Under the pieces are notes generated by a model. That model saw nothing but the letters and a program-made list of their open reading frames with translations, searched no databases and was not told the DNA's origin. The position numbers and the translations under genes were made by a program. From positions 62,001-126,000 of the forward strand of contig NZ_BMVY01000019.1 in assembly GCF_014650955.1 (NCBI RefSeq): a stretch of 64,000 nt of DNA. Direction: 5' to 3'. Origin of the DNA: Streptomyces tauricus (GTDB taxonomy: Bacteria > Actinomycetota > Actinomycetes > Streptomycetales > Streptomycetaceae). Every line of letters starts with the position of its first letter. Position 1 is the stretch's first letter. This document shows positions 32,404 to 41,131 of the stretch, piece after piece.

Positions 32404-33974
32404 GAGGCTTCTTCCGTCAGGGCGCGCAAGGCGCTGCGTACCTCGTCCGAGCCCAGGACGTCGTCGCTCAGCCGGTCCACGTCCGCGCCGCAGGGCCGGT
32501 CGTCGTCCAGGGGCGGGACCAGCTCGCGGATCGCCCGGTGGAGCAGGGCCGGTCCCCGCCCGAGGGCGGCGGGCGCGGCCAGGTCCACCGCCTGCGCGGC
32601 GGCCACGGCCTCCACGGCGAGCAGCTGCCGCAGCCTTACCAGCATCGTCGACAGCCGCCGCGCCCCCAGCGCCGCGTTGGTCGAGTCGTCCTCGACACCG
32701 TCCGCGCCGTGCCGCGGGTCGGTGCTCACCGGCGCCGACAGGACGCGGATCTCGGCGACCAGCGCCTGTGCCGTCTTCGCCAGCGGCGCGAAGCCGGAAC
32801 GCTCCGGGCCGTGCGGCGAGAGGTTGGCGGGCAGCCCGCTGAGCCCGGCGTTGAGCAGCCGCCGCATGCGTTCGGCGGAGATCGCCGCGGTCTGCGTCAG
32901 GGCCAGCGCGAGAGTGTCGAAGGCCAGGGCGAGGGCCGGGGTGTGGAAGTTGCCGGAGGAGAGGATCTCACCGGGTACGTCGTCGGTGGCGGCCAGGACC
33001 ACCGGGTTGTCGCCGCTGCCGTTCAGCTCGGGATCCAGTGCCGCGCCGGCGAAGTCGAGCGCGGAGTGCAGCGCTCCGTGCACCTGGGCCGCGCAGCGCA
33101 GGCTGATCGGGTCCTGGACCCGGCGGGCGTGCTTCGGGTCCGTGAGGTCGCCGCCGGCCAGGAGCGCGAGCAGCCGCGCCGCCGCCCGGGACTGCCCGGG
33201 GGCGGCACGCAGTCCCAGCACCCGGGTGTCCAGCGGGCTGGTGTTCGCCCGGAAGCCCTCGAAGGTGAGCGCCGTGACCGTCTGGGCCAGCAGCAGGACG
33301 GTGGCGGCCTCGTGGAGGACGAGACCGCCGTGCCCGGCGGCCAGCGGGCTCGCGCTGCACAGCACGTGCCCGTCCTTGGGGCCGAGTTCGGCGGGGGCGA
33401 GGCCGGCCCGGCGCAGGGCCACCGCCCCGTCGAGCACCTCGCCGGAGAGTTCGGCGCGGCCCTCACCGATGACCACGAGACCGACATGGGCCAGCTGGCA
33501 CAGGTCCGAGGCGCCGATCGACCCCGTCTCGGGGACCAGCGGATGGACGCCCGCGTTGAGCATGCCGACGAGCAGCGGCACGATCCCGGGGCTGACTCCG
33601 CTGCCGCCGCCCGCCAGCCCGTTGACGCGGGCGATCAGGGCGGCTCGTACGACGGAGGCAGGCAGCGGATCCCCGACCGCGTTGGCCCGGCCGCGTACCG
33701 TACGCACGCTGAACCGCGCGAGTTCGTCGCGCGGCAGGGCGTACGACGAACGGCTGCCGAGGCCCGTCGTCAGTCCGTACGTCGGCACCTGGCGGTCGAC
33801 CACGTCGTCGACCACCGCGCGCTCGCACGCCAGCCGGGGCAGCACCTCGTCCGCGAGGACGACCCGGGCACCGCGCAGGGCGACGGCGGCCACGTCCGCG
33901 CAGGACAGGGAACGTCCGTCGACGACCACAACTTCGACCACTGCTTCGGACTCCGCGGGGTAGGGGCCCGTCAT
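32400..33974 (-). CDS. Histidine/phenylalanine ammonia-lyase family protein without a standard MIO triad
   Basis: 524 residues with the aromatic amino acid lyase layout: VPTYGLTTGLGSRS near residue 65, NGLAGGGSGVSPGIVPLLV, and LNGSGDNPVVLA for the NxDN block, plus SSGNFHTPALALAFD. Where the family has GSxGASGDLAPLAH, this protein reads GSIGASDLCQLAH: the Gly of the Ala-Ser-Gly tripeptide that cyclises to MIO is missing, giving Ala-Ser-Asp. It may make no MIO and use another chemistry. ATG at 33974 overlaps the preceding stop by 4 bp. Neighbours include a quaternary-amine importer. Substrate unknown. Confidence 0.82.
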   Translation of the reverse strand: MTGPYPAESEAVVEVVVVDGRSLSCADVAAVALRGARVVLADEVLPRLACERAVVDDVVDRQVPTYGLTTGLGSRSSYALPRDELARFSVRTVRGRANAVGDPLPASVVRAALIARVNGLAGGGSGVSPGIVPLLVGMLNAGVHPLVPETGSIGASDLCQLAHVGLVVIGEGRAELSGEVLDGAVALRRAGLAPAELGPKDGHVLCSASPLAAGHGGLVLHEAATVLLLAQTVTALTFEGFRANTSPLDTRVLGLRAAPGQSRAAARLLALLAGGDLTDPKHARRVQDPISLRCAAQVHGALHSALDFAGAALDPELNGSGDNPVVLAATDDVPGEILSSGNFHTPALALAFDTLALALTQTAAISAERMRRLLNAGLSGLPANLSPHGPERSGFAPLAKTAQALVAEIRVLSAPVSTDPRHGADGVEDDSTNAALGARRLSTMLVRLRQLLAVEAVAAAQAVDLAAPAALGRGPALLHRAIRELVPPLDDDRPCGADVDRLSDDVLGSDEVRSALRALTEEAS

Positions 33975-34981
33975 GAGAACCGCAGCTTCTGCCCGAGTCC
34001 GCGCTCCCCGGCCTTCGCGAGGACGGCCGCGCCCAGGGCGATGTCGGACAGGGACAGACCGCGGTGCCAGAACAGGATCGTCTCGTCGTCCCGTTCCCGG
34101 CCGGGCTTGTCACCGGCCACGATCTCGCACAGTTCGCCGTGCAGGGTCGCCTCGCTGAGCCGGCCCGACTCGACGTGCGCGCGCAGAGCACCGAAGGGCC
34201 CGGAGCGGCACTGGCCCCAGTCGTCGACGACGACCTTGTCCATGATGTCGGTGAGCGAGAGCTCGACCGCGCTCATCGTTCCGTACGGGACGACGAGCGC
34301 GCCCGGCGCGATCCACTCCGTCCTCAGCAGCGGCTCGGGCCGCTCCAGCCGGGACGCCTCCACGACGATGTCCGCGCCCTCGACGCACGACTTCCAGTCG
34401 TCGGTGACGATCACGGGCTTGCCGAGGTCGTCCTCCAGCCGCTTCGCGAAGGCCTCACGGCTCTCAGGGCGGCGCGAGTGGACGCGGATCTCGTCGAGGT
34501 CGAAGATCCGGTCGAGCAGCCGGACGTTCCAGTACGAGGTGGCGCGGGCGCCGATGTGACCGAGCACCTTGGAGCCGGGCCGGGCCAGGTGCCGTGCCCC
34601 GAGCGCGGTGAGCGCGCCGGTGCGCATCTCGGTGATCGCGGTCGCGTCCAGCACGGCCAGCGGCATGCCCGTACGCGGGTCGAAGAGGTTCAGCAGGGCC
34701 ATCTCGGAGGGCAGACCGGATTTGTAATTGTCGACGTAGTCGCCCACGATCTTGACTCCGGCCAGGCCGAGCGGGGCGACGTAACCACGCAGGACGTTGA
34801 AGTGGCCGTTGAAGGCGGGGTCGGGCGTGAGATGCACCCGTGGTTCGATGACCGTCTCGCCGTGACCCTGGGCGAGCAGTCCCTGTTCGACGGCATCGAG
34901 CACTTCGGTGTCGCTCAGTTCCAGCTGTTCGATGTCGGAACCGTTCAGGAACGTGAACCAAACGGGGTCAAGAGCGGTCAT
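33971..34981 (-). CDS. Ornithine cyclodeaminase/mu-crystallin family protein
   Basis: 336 residues of the OCD family: FNVLRGYVAPLGLAGVKIVG with the substrate-facing Lys, YKSGLPSEMALLNLFDPRTG, DATAITEMRTGALTALGARH, then the Rossmann segment VLGHIGARATSYWNVRLL. The usual GxGxQA is changed to GARAT. Late motif GADIVVEASR. ATG at 34981 with GAGAGGA upstream. It starts an operon with the lyase and amidohydrolase, divergent from the OpuC-type transporter. Members act as ketimine reductases, amino-acid dehydrogenases or cyclodeaminases, so the reaction is open. Confidence 0.8.
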   Translation of the reverse strand: MTALDPVWFTFLNGSDIEQLELSDTEVLDAVEQGLLAQGHGETVIEPRVHLTPDPAFNGHFNVLRGYVAPLGLAGVKIVGDYVDNYKSGLPSEMALLNLFDPRTGMPLAVLDATAITEMRTGALTALGARHLARPGSKVLGHIGARATSYWNVRLLDRIFDLDEIRVHSRRPESREAFAKRLEDDLGKPVIVTDDWKSCVEGADIVVEASRLERPEPLLRTEWIAPGALVVPYGTMSAVELSLTDIMDKVVVDDWGQCRSGPFGALRAHVESGRLSEATLHGELCEIVAGDKPGRERDDETILFWHRGLSLSDIALGAAVLAKAGERGLGQKLRFS

Positions 34982-35039
34982 TCCGGGCGTCCTCTCGCTT
35001 TCTTCGGACGAACGTAACGCCCCGTTTACAAAAGGGGAT

Positions 35040-35056
35040 TGACTGAAATTCAGTCA
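35040..35056. promoter_or_regulatory. Palindromic operator in the OCD/transporter divergent region
   Basis: TGACTGAAATTCAGTCA is a perfect 17-bp palindrome in the 119-bp gap between the divergent OCD operon and the ABC importer. A TGAAATTCA core suits RpiR-type repressors, and an RpiR gene ends the importer operon. It could control both directions. Confidence 0.6.
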
Positions 35057-35065
35057 CGAACAACT

Positions 35066-35083
35066 CTGCATGACGATATGCAG
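35066..35083. promoter_or_regulatory. Second inverted repeat before the ABC importer
   Basis: CTGCAT, six bases, ATGCAG: a 6-bp inverted repeat 17 bp before the TTG start of the ATPase gene and 10 bp after the first palindrome. It may be a second operator or a hairpin in the leader RNA. Confidence 0.4.
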
Positions 35084-35100
35084 TCGGGTAAGGGGCAGCT

Positions 35101-36552
35101 TTGATCAGATTCGACGCGGTGAGCAAAAACTATCCCAACGGCACCACAGCCGTGGACGCACTGTCCCTGGAGCTGGCCGAGGGCGGCCTCACGGTCCTGG
35201 TCGGCCCCTCGGGCTGCGGCAAGACCACGACGCTGCGGATGGTCAACCGCATGGTGGAGCCGTCGGCGGGCACGGTCAGCCTGCGTGGCCAGGACATCCG
35301 GGAGGTGGCCGCACCCGAACTGCGCAGGGGCATCGGGTACGTGATCCAGCACGCCGGCCTCTTTCCGCACCGGACCATCCTGGACAACGTCGCGACCGTG
35401 CCGCTGCTGCTCGGCTGGGGCAAGAAGAAGGCCCGCTCGCGCGCGGCCGAGCTGCTGGAACTGGTGGGGCTGCCGGCCACGATGGCCAAGCGCTACCCGT
35501 ACCAGCTCTCCGGCGGGCAGCAGCAGCGCGTCGGAGTGGCCAGGGCGCTGGGCGCGGACCCGCCCGTACTGCTCATGGACGAGCCGTTCAGCGCGGTCGA
35601 CCCCATCGTGCGCGGCGAGCTGCAGGCGGAGTTCCTGCGGCTGCAGAAGGAGCTGCACAAGACGATCGTCTTCGTCACCCACGACATCGACGAGGCCATC
35701 AAGCTGGGTGACCACATCGCGGTGTTCCGCACGGGCGGCAAGCTCGCGCAGTTCGACACCCCGGAGCGGCTGCTCGCGCACCCCGCCGACGACTTCGTGG
35801 CCGACTTCGTGGGACAGGACCGCGGTATCCGCCGGCTCTCCTTCGTCCAGGCGTCCGGTCTGCCGCTGCGCGAGGGCCCGGTGCTGCCGGTGACCGCGCC
35901 CGTCGCCGATGCCCGGTCCCTGGGTGAGCCGTGGGTACTCGCCGTCGACGCCGCCCGGCGGCCCCTCGGCTGGGCCGCGGTCGCCGACCTCCCGCCCGGC
36001 GGCACGCTGGCGGACGCGACGCTCGCCCCGCTCGGCCACACGTTCGCCCTGGCCGGGGACTCGGCCCGGGCAGCCCTCGACGCGGCCCTCCTGTCCCCCT
36101 CCCGCCTGGCGGTGGGAGTGGACGCGCAGGGCGCGGTCGCGGGCGTGGCGGACGCGTACGAGTTGTCCGCCGCGATAGCGGGGGCTTCGGCGGGCGTCAC
36201 CACGACGGGTGACGCGGCGGGTGCCGGGACGGGCGATGGGACGGGCGTCCCGACGAGCGGCGCGCCGGACACCACGCCAGGCGGCGTGCAAGACGGCACG
36301 GCTGCTGGGGCGGGTGCCCCGGCCGACGGGGAGGCGGCGCCCGAAGCGGCTGCACCTGCTGCACCCGCTGCACCCGCCGGGCAGGCTGCACCGGCCGAAG
36401 CGGCTGAATCGGCCGCACCGGCCGAAGCAGTCGCACCGGCCGACCCGGCCGACCCAGCGGCCCCGGCCCGCCCCGCGGCGAAGCTCACCAAGCGTGACGC
36501 CGGCGAAGGTGGCCCGGCGGAGCAAGGTGGCGTGGGCGGTGGGGAGCGATGA
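35101..36552 (+). CDS. OpuC/ProV-type quaternary-amine ABC transporter, ATP-binding protein
   Basis: 483 residues. Walker A VGPSGCGKTTTL, Q-loop VIQHAGLFPHRTIL, signature YQLSGGQQQRVGVARALG, Walker B LLMDEPFSAVDP and switch His in FVTHDIDEAIKLGD. Residues about 250-345 hold a divergent C-terminal sensor region. The last about 130 residues are an Ala/Pro/Gly/Glu/Thr-rich tail not seen in usual OpuCA proteins. TTG start at 35101 with AGGGG upstream. It drives the two permeases that follow; likely cargo is a betaine, choline or another quaternary amine. Confidence 0.88.
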   Translation: MIRFDAVSKNYPNGTTAVDALSLELAEGGLTVLVGPSGCGKTTTLRMVNRMVEPSAGTVSLRGQDIREVAAPELRRGIGYVIQHAGLFPHRTILDNVATVPLLLGWGKKKARSRAAELLELVGLPATMAKRYPYQLSGGQQQRVGVARALGADPPVLLMDEPFSAVDPIVRGELQAEFLRLQKELHKTIVFVTHDIDEAIKLGDHIAVFRTGGKLAQFDTPERLLAHPADDFVADFVGQDRGIRRLSFVQASGLPLREGPVLPVTAPVADARSLGEPWVLAVDAARRPLGWAAVADLPPGGTLADATLAPLGHTFALAGDSARAALDAALLSPSRLAVGVDAQGAVAGVADAYELSAAIAGASAGVTTTGDAAGAGTGDGTGVPTSGAPDTTPGGVQDGTAAGAGAPADGEAAPEAAAPAAPAAPAGQAAPAEAAESAAPAEAVAPADPADPAAPARPAAKLTKRDAGEGGPAEQGGVGGGER

Positions 36553-37214
36553 GGGACGGGGAGCCGCTCATACGGTGGGTCTGGATCGGCGACCATGTCG
36601 GTGAGCTGGCCCACTACACCGGGGTCCATCTGCGCCTCGGCCTCCTGCCGGTGCTGTTCGGACTGATCATCTCCGTGCCGCTCGGCATGCTCTGCCACCG
36701 CTACCGGTGGGTCTACCCGCCGACCCTGACCGCGGCCAACGTCCTGTACTCCATCCCGTCGCTGGCCCTCTTCATGATCTTCGTCCGGTACACCGGACTG
36801 ACCGAGCGCACGGTCATGATCCCGCTGACCCTGTACACGCTGTCGGTGCTCATACCCAACGTCGTGGACGGACTGGCCTCGGTGCCCGATCCGGTACGGC
36901 AGGCCGCCACCGCGATGGGATTCAGCACGGTCCGCCGGGTCCTCCAGGTCGAACTGCCGATCGCCGTACCCGTCGTCGTCGCCGGTGTACGGGTCGCCGC
37001 GGTCTCGTCCATCAGCCTCGTCGCCGTGGGACAGCTGATCGGCCAGGGCGGCCTCGGCTACTACATCACCCGGGGCCTCCAGCTCGACTTCCCGACCCCG
37101 ATCATCACCGCGACCGTACTGATCATGCTGCTGGCCCTCGTCACCGACGCACTGCTCGTCCTGGCGCAGCGGCTGCTCACACCGTGGGCCCGCGGCAAGG
37201 GGGCGAAGGCGTGA
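36549..37214 (+). CDS. OpuC-type ABC permease, first subunit
   Basis: 221 residues, about six membrane spans. The EAA-like loop is QAATAMGFSTVRRVLQVELPIAVPVVVAGVR in outline (residues about 115-145). ATG at 36549 overlaps the ATPase stop by 4 bp. Same size and layout as the glycine-betaine/choline permeases OpuCB/OpuCD. It pairs with the next permease as a heterodimer. Confidence 0.88.
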   Translation: MRDGEPLIRWVWIGDHVGELAHYTGVHLRLGLLPVLFGLIISVPLGMLCHRYRWVYPPTLTAANVLYSIPSLALFMIFVRYTGLTERTVMIPLTLYTLSVLIPNVVDGLASVPDPVRQAATAMGFSTVRRVLQVELPIAVPVVVAGVRVAAVSSISLVAVGQLIGQGGLGYYITRGLQLDFPTPIITATVLIMLLALVTDALLVLAQRLLTPWARGKGAKA

Positions 37215-37900
37215 ACGATCTCCTGAACCAGATAGAGCTCGTCGGCGAGTGGCTGACGTCGTCCGCCCAGTGGCACGGCGACGACGGCATCCCGCACCGC
37301 CTCGCGGAGCACCTGACCTACAGCGGTCTGTCCCTGCTCTTCGCGACGCTGATCGGCCTCGCCTTCGGGCTGCTGGTCGGTCATACCGGCCGCGGGGCGT
37401 TCGCCGTCGCCACCGTCGCCAACCTCGCCCGCGCCATCCCCACCTTCGGCCTGGTCGTCCTCGTGGTGACCCTCGCCGGCCTCAGTACCGCCCCCGTGCT
37501 GGTCGCCCTGGTGGCACTGGCCGTCCCGCCGATCCTCATCAACACCTTCGAGGGCGTCCGCGGTGTCGACCCCGACACCCGGGACGCCGCGAAGGGGATG
37601 GGCATGACCGGCTGGGAGGTCCTGCTGAAGGTCGAGGTGCCGATGGCGATGCCGCTGATCCTGCTCGGCCTGCGCGTCGCCGCCATCCAGGTGGTGGCCA
37701 CGGCGACCGTGGCCGCGTACCCCGGGCTCGGCGGTCTGGGCCGCTACATCGTCGACGGGCTCTCCCGCAACGACTACCAACTGGTCATCGGCGGCTCAGC
37801 CGTCGTCGTGGCCCTGGCGCTCGTCGTCCAGGCCGTCTTCACCGCGCTGCGGCGCGCCGTCGTCTCGCCCGGGCTGCGGCCCGTGGTGGCCAAGTCATGA
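37211..37900 (+). CDS. OpuC-type ABC permease, second subunit
   Basis: 229 residues with about six spans; the coupling loop DAAKGMGMTGWEVLLKVEVP and the segment ARAIPTFGLVVLVVTLAG are family features. GTG at 37211 overlaps the first permease stop (GTGA); an upstream in-frame extension to 36707 is only antisense-like shadow. Works with the first permease and the ATPase. Confidence 0.88.
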   Translation: MNDLLNQIELVGEWLTSSAQWHGDDGIPHRLAEHLTYSGLSLLFATLIGLAFGLLVGHTGRGAFAVATVANLARAIPTFGLVVLVVTLAGLSTAPVLVALVALAVPPILINTFEGVRGVDPDTRDAAKGMGMTGWEVLLKVEVPMAMPLILLGLRVAAIQVVATATVAAYPGLGGLGRYIVDGLSRNDYQLVIGGSAVVVALALVVQAVFTALRRAVVSPGLRPVVAKS

Positions 37901-38024
37901 ACCACCGGCCTCCCGCGCACCCGAACCGCGCAACCGAACCGCGCGCAGGCCGCACCGGAGCCCCACCCGAGCACCACTCCAGCACCACCCGAGACCTGAG
38001 CCGTACCTGAGAAAGGGAACATCC

Positions 38025-38966
38025 ATGAAAGCCACGTACCGCACCGCCGCCTTCAGTCTCGTCGCCGCGCTCTCGCTGACCCTCACCGCCTGCGGAGGCG
38101 GCGACGACAGCGACGACAATCCTCTGACAGGCAGCAGCGGCGACAGCGGGGACGGCAAGGCCATCGTCGTCGGCTCGGCCAACTTCCCCGAGAACCAGCT
38201 GCTCGCCGAGATCTACGCCCAGGCACTGGAGGACAAGGGTCTGAAGGTGACCCGCAAGTTCGACATCGGCGCCCGCGAGGTCTACTACGACCAGGTCGTC
38301 AAGGGAGGCATCACCGTCTTCCCCGAGTACAACGGCGCCCTGCTGTCCACGGCGGTCGACAAGAAGAGCACCGCCACCGACACGCAGGAGATCAACGCCG
38401 AGCTGAAGGAGAAGCTCCCGAAGTCGGTCGAGATACTCGACTCCGCCGCGGCCGAGGACAAGGACTCGGTCACGGTCACCGCCGAGACCGCGAAGAAGTA
38501 CAAGCTCAAGACGCTGGCCGACCTCAAGCCGGTCGCGAAGGACCTGACCATCGGCGCCGGTTCCGAGTTCAAGACCCGCACCCAGGGCGGGGTCGGCCTC
38601 AAGAGCGTGTACGGCGTCGAGTTCGGCAAGTTCCAGCCGCTGGACGCGGGCGCCCAGAGCACCCTGCTGAAGCTGCTGAAGGACGACAAGGTGCAGGCCG
38701 CCAACCTGTACACGACCGACCCCGCCATCGTCGAGGACAAGCTGGTCGTCCTGGAGGACCCGAAGAACCTCTTCTCCTCGCAGAACGTCACGCCCCTCGT
38801 CTACAAGTCCGCGGTGAACGACAAGGCCCGGTCGGCGCTCAACGCCATCTCGGCCAAGCTCACCACCGAGGACCTGCTGGACATGATGAAGAAGATCAGC
38901 AACGACAAGGAGGACTCCGCGGACGTCGCGGAGGAGTGGCTGACGTCGGCCGGTCTCGCGGGCTGA
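38025..38966 (+). CDS. OpuC-type substrate-binding lipoprotein
   Basis: 313 residues. A lipoprotein signal ends in the lipobox LTLTACGGG (Cys about 25), then an acidic linker. The mature domain begins IVVGSANFPENQLLAEIYAQ, the hallmark of osmoprotectant-binding OpuAC/OpuCC proteins, and continues with VFPEYNGALLSTA and LYTTDPAIVEDKLVVLED. ATG at 38025, 124 bp after the second permease, with AAAGGGA upstream. It captures the quaternary amine outside the membrane and hands it to the permeases. Confidence 0.88.
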   Translation: MKATYRTAAFSLVAALSLTLTACGGGDDSDDNPLTGSSGDSGDGKAIVVGSANFPENQLLAEIYAQALEDKGLKVTRKFDIGAREVYYDQVVKGGITVFPEYNGALLSTAVDKKSTATDTQEINAELKEKLPKSVEILDSAAAEDKDSVTVTAETAKKYKLKTLADLKPVAKDLTIGAGSEFKTRTQGGVGLKSVYGVEFGKFQPLDAGAQSTLLKLLKDDKVQAANLYTTDPAIVEDKLVVLEDPKNLFSSQNVTPLVYKSAVNDKARSALNAISAKLTTEDLLDMMKKISNDKEDSADVAEEWLTSAGLAG

Positions 38967-38983
38967 CCCGGACGGGGGCAGGG

Positions 38984-39880
38984 GTGAGCGACACGGAGGG
39001 AGCCGGCGCGGGCGCGGGTGCGGGCGCCGGTGACGGCGCGTCCTTCGGGGCGGCCGCGCCCACCCGGCTGCACCAGCTCTTCGAGGGACGCCGGCTGACG
39101 CCCACCCAACGGCGTATCGCCCACTGCCTGGTCCGCCGGACGGCCGCCGCGCCGTTCCTGTCGAGCGTGGAGCTGGCCCAGCTGGCCGGGGTGAGCCAGC
39201 CGTCGGTGACCCGTTTCGCGGTCGCCCTCGGCTTCGACGGCTATCCGGCGCTGCGCAGACATCTGCGCGACGTCGTACCCGCCGGGCCGGCCGTGGACGC
39301 GCGGCCGGCCAACCCCTACCAGCAGGCGGTACGGGCCGAGGTCGACAACCTGCTCCAGCTGGCGTCCCTGCTGGCCGACCCCGGGCCGGTGGAGGACGCG
39401 GGCCGGCTGCTCGCCGCCTCCCGGCCGCTGCCCGTCCTCGGGCTGCGCGCCTCGGCCGCCCAGGCGCGCGGCTTCGCCTACTTCGCCGCGAAGGTGCACC
39501 CCGATGTGCGCCTGCTCGACGAGGGCGGCTCGCTGCTCGCCGACCGGATCGACGCGGCCCGCCACGCGGGGGCGAGCGCGTTGCTGTGCTTCGCGCTGCC
39601 GCGCCACCCGGTGGAGCTCCTGGCCGCGCTCGACCACGCCCGGGACGCCGGGCTGAGCGTGGTGACGATCGCCGACGGCACGTTCGCCCCGGTGGCCGCT
39701 CACAGCGACCTGCTGCTGCCGGCCGCCGTGGGCACCGGCCTGGTCTTCGACACGGTGAGCGCCCCCATGCTCCTCGGCCAGGTCCTCCTGGAGGCGATGT
39801 GCGACGCCATGCCCGACGCGCAAGGCCGCCTGGAGGACTTCGACGCGCGGGCCGCGGCACGGGGCCTGTTCGTCGACTGA
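38984..39880 (+). CDS. RpiR/MurR family regulator
   Basis: 298 residues from GTG at 38984. After a Gly/Ala-rich N-terminus the RpiR helix-turn-helix is clear (RIAHCLVRRTAAAPFLSSVE, LAQLAGVSQPSVTRFAVALG), followed by a SIS domain (ASAAQARGFAYFAAKVHPDV, SALLCFALPRHPVELLAALD). SIS domains bind phosphosugars or similar ligands. It is 17 bp after the binding-protein stop, so it belongs to the importer operon and probably represses it through the palindrome at 35040-35056. Confidence 0.85.
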   Translation: MSDTEGAGAGAGAGAGDGASFGAAAPTRLHQLFEGRRLTPTQRRIAHCLVRRTAAAPFLSSVELAQLAGVSQPSVTRFAVALGFDGYPALRRHLRDVVPAGPAVDARPANPYQQAVRAEVDNLLQLASLLADPGPVEDAGRLLAASRPLPVLGLRASAAQARGFAYFAAKVHPDVRLLDEGGSLLADRIDAARHAGASALLCFALPRHPVELLAALDHARDAGLSVVTIADGTFAPVAAHSDLLLPAAVGTGLVFDTVSAPMLLGQVLLEAMCDAMPDAQGRLEDFDARAAARGLFVD

Positions 39881-40015
39881 CGGCTCGGGCGGCGGGCAGG
39901 CCGGGTGTCGGGCGGTCCGGGTGAGCCGAGCGGCCCGGGAGGCCCGGGCGACGGCCGGTCGGTGTGCGGTAAGGTTCACCTGCGTCTTCACGCGGTTCAC
40001 CGCGGCGAAACGCAT

Positions 40016-40089
<74 letters not shown>

Positions 40090-40103
40090 CGGAAACGTCG
40101 CAG

Positions 40104-40131
40104 GTAGGGGTCACCTTCGGGTGGCCCCTAC
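40104..40131. terminator. tRNA-Pro terminator with UUCG tetraloop
   Basis: A 12-bp stem (GTAGGGGTCACC paired with its complement, one G-T pair) closes a TTCG loop 15 bp after the tRNA. It also reaches into the stop region of the convergent acetyltransferase gene. Confidence 0.8.
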
Positions 40132-40700
40132 TTCGCGTTCGAGGCCCGGTGCCTTGATCCGGCCGACCCGTTCAGTCGCCCAAGGAACTGATGTCGCGCC
40201 GCGCCGACCATGTCGCCGACGTAGGCGGCCTTCTCGGCGTCGAGCCACTCGGGGTACTCGGCCCGCGTCATCGGCCGGGCGCCGAGGCGCTTGGCCCTGA
40301 GCTGACCGCGGACCCGGTAGTCGGCGAACAGCTCGCCGGCGGACTCGGTGAGCCGTACGTCCAGCCGTGTCGCACCGCGCTCCGCGCACCACTTCTCGGC
40401 CCAGTCCCGGGCCACCCGCTCGTGCCCCCGCCCGGCGTGGCGCGCCTCGACACGGAGGTCGACGATGCGGCCCGCTTGCGTGCCGTTGTCGTCGGCCACG
40501 ACCACGGCCACGTGTCCCACGCGGGTCCCGGCGTCCGTGATCTCGGCGAGGGTCCAGTCGTCGCTGCCGGCACCTACCTCCTGGAGCCTGCGCTCCGCCG
40601 CTTCGGCGCCGAGCCCGGACTTCGCGTAGAAGGCGCGTAGCCGCAGTCGCAGGTCCTCCTGCCATTCCGTGCTGTCGTCGACGACACTGATCCGGGTCAT
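40128..40700 (-). CDS. GNAT family N-acetyltransferase, probably truncated
   Basis: 190 residues. The first about 135 form a GNAT domain with VGHVAVVVADDNGT, VDLRVEARHAGRGHERVARD and LDVRLTESAGELFADYRV. After it RPMTRAEYPEWLDAEKAAYV looks like the start of a second GNAT domain, the layout of two-domain Streptomyces acetyltransferases of about 320-340 residues. About 30 residues later the reading frame runs out beside the tRNA-Pro terminator with unrelated sequence. So the second domain seems lost. ATG at 40700, weak ribosome site. Activity of the remnant is uncertain. Confidence 0.7.
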   Translation of the reverse strand: MTRISVVDDSTEWQEDLRLRLRAFYAKSGLGAEAAERRLQEVGAGSDDWTLAEITDAGTRVGHVAVVVADDNGTQAGRIVDLRVEARHAGRGHERVARDWAEKWCAERGATRLDVRLTESAGELFADYRVRGQLRAKRLGARPMTRAEYPEWLDAEKAAYVGDMVGAARHQFLGRLNGSAGSRHRASNAK

Positions 40701-41014
40701 CCGAGCACACTAACCGCCGTGCCAAGCAAGCGAGTTGGTGATCGGCAGGTCGAGTCGGCGGTCGGTCCTCCGTGGCGTCCGACGGGTCAACGTCCGGTAT
40801 TTCGTTCGCGGTTCGAGGTTTCGGTGCCGAAATCTAGGGCCGCGCCCGCAGCCCGTCAATACCTTTGCCGCACCTGGGTGGAAGCCATGCGGAACGCACG
40901 GCCAACCCATGCCGTGGACGCGAGGCGCGCAACACCGGTCCGCAACCGTGCGCTTCCGGCGCGTTACGCAAACGTGACGTGCCTCCTGCTGTCGGCCCCC
41001 TTGACCGGCGTGAA
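40701..41014. other. Intergenic stretch without a recognisable gene
   Basis: Between the truncated acetyltransferase and the LacI operator I see no supported ORF, tRNA or strong hairpin. A TTGACC at 41001-41006 may be the -35 element of the lacI-type gene. Confidence 0.5.
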
Positions 41015-41030
41015 TTGTTAGCGCTCACAA
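41015..41030. promoter_or_regulatory. LacI-family operator
   Basis: TTGTTAGCGCTCACAA is a near-perfect palindrome (TTGTNAGCGCTNACAA), the classic LacI/GalR-family binding site with central CG. It lies 101 bp upstream of the LacI-type start and just after a TTGACC, so autoregulation is likely. Confidence 0.75.
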
Positions 41031-41131
41031 TGACCTCCGCAATCACCGGCCGACAGCCGGAGCCGACATCCGGGGCCGACACAGGTCCGGCACAGGGAAT
41101 TCCCGGTATACGACCGCCAAGGAGGTGCGGC

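Noticed and set aside
40735..41021. Small ORFs between the acetyltransferase and lacI-type gene
   Set aside because: No ribosome site, no domain, overlapping frames of similar length; they look random.
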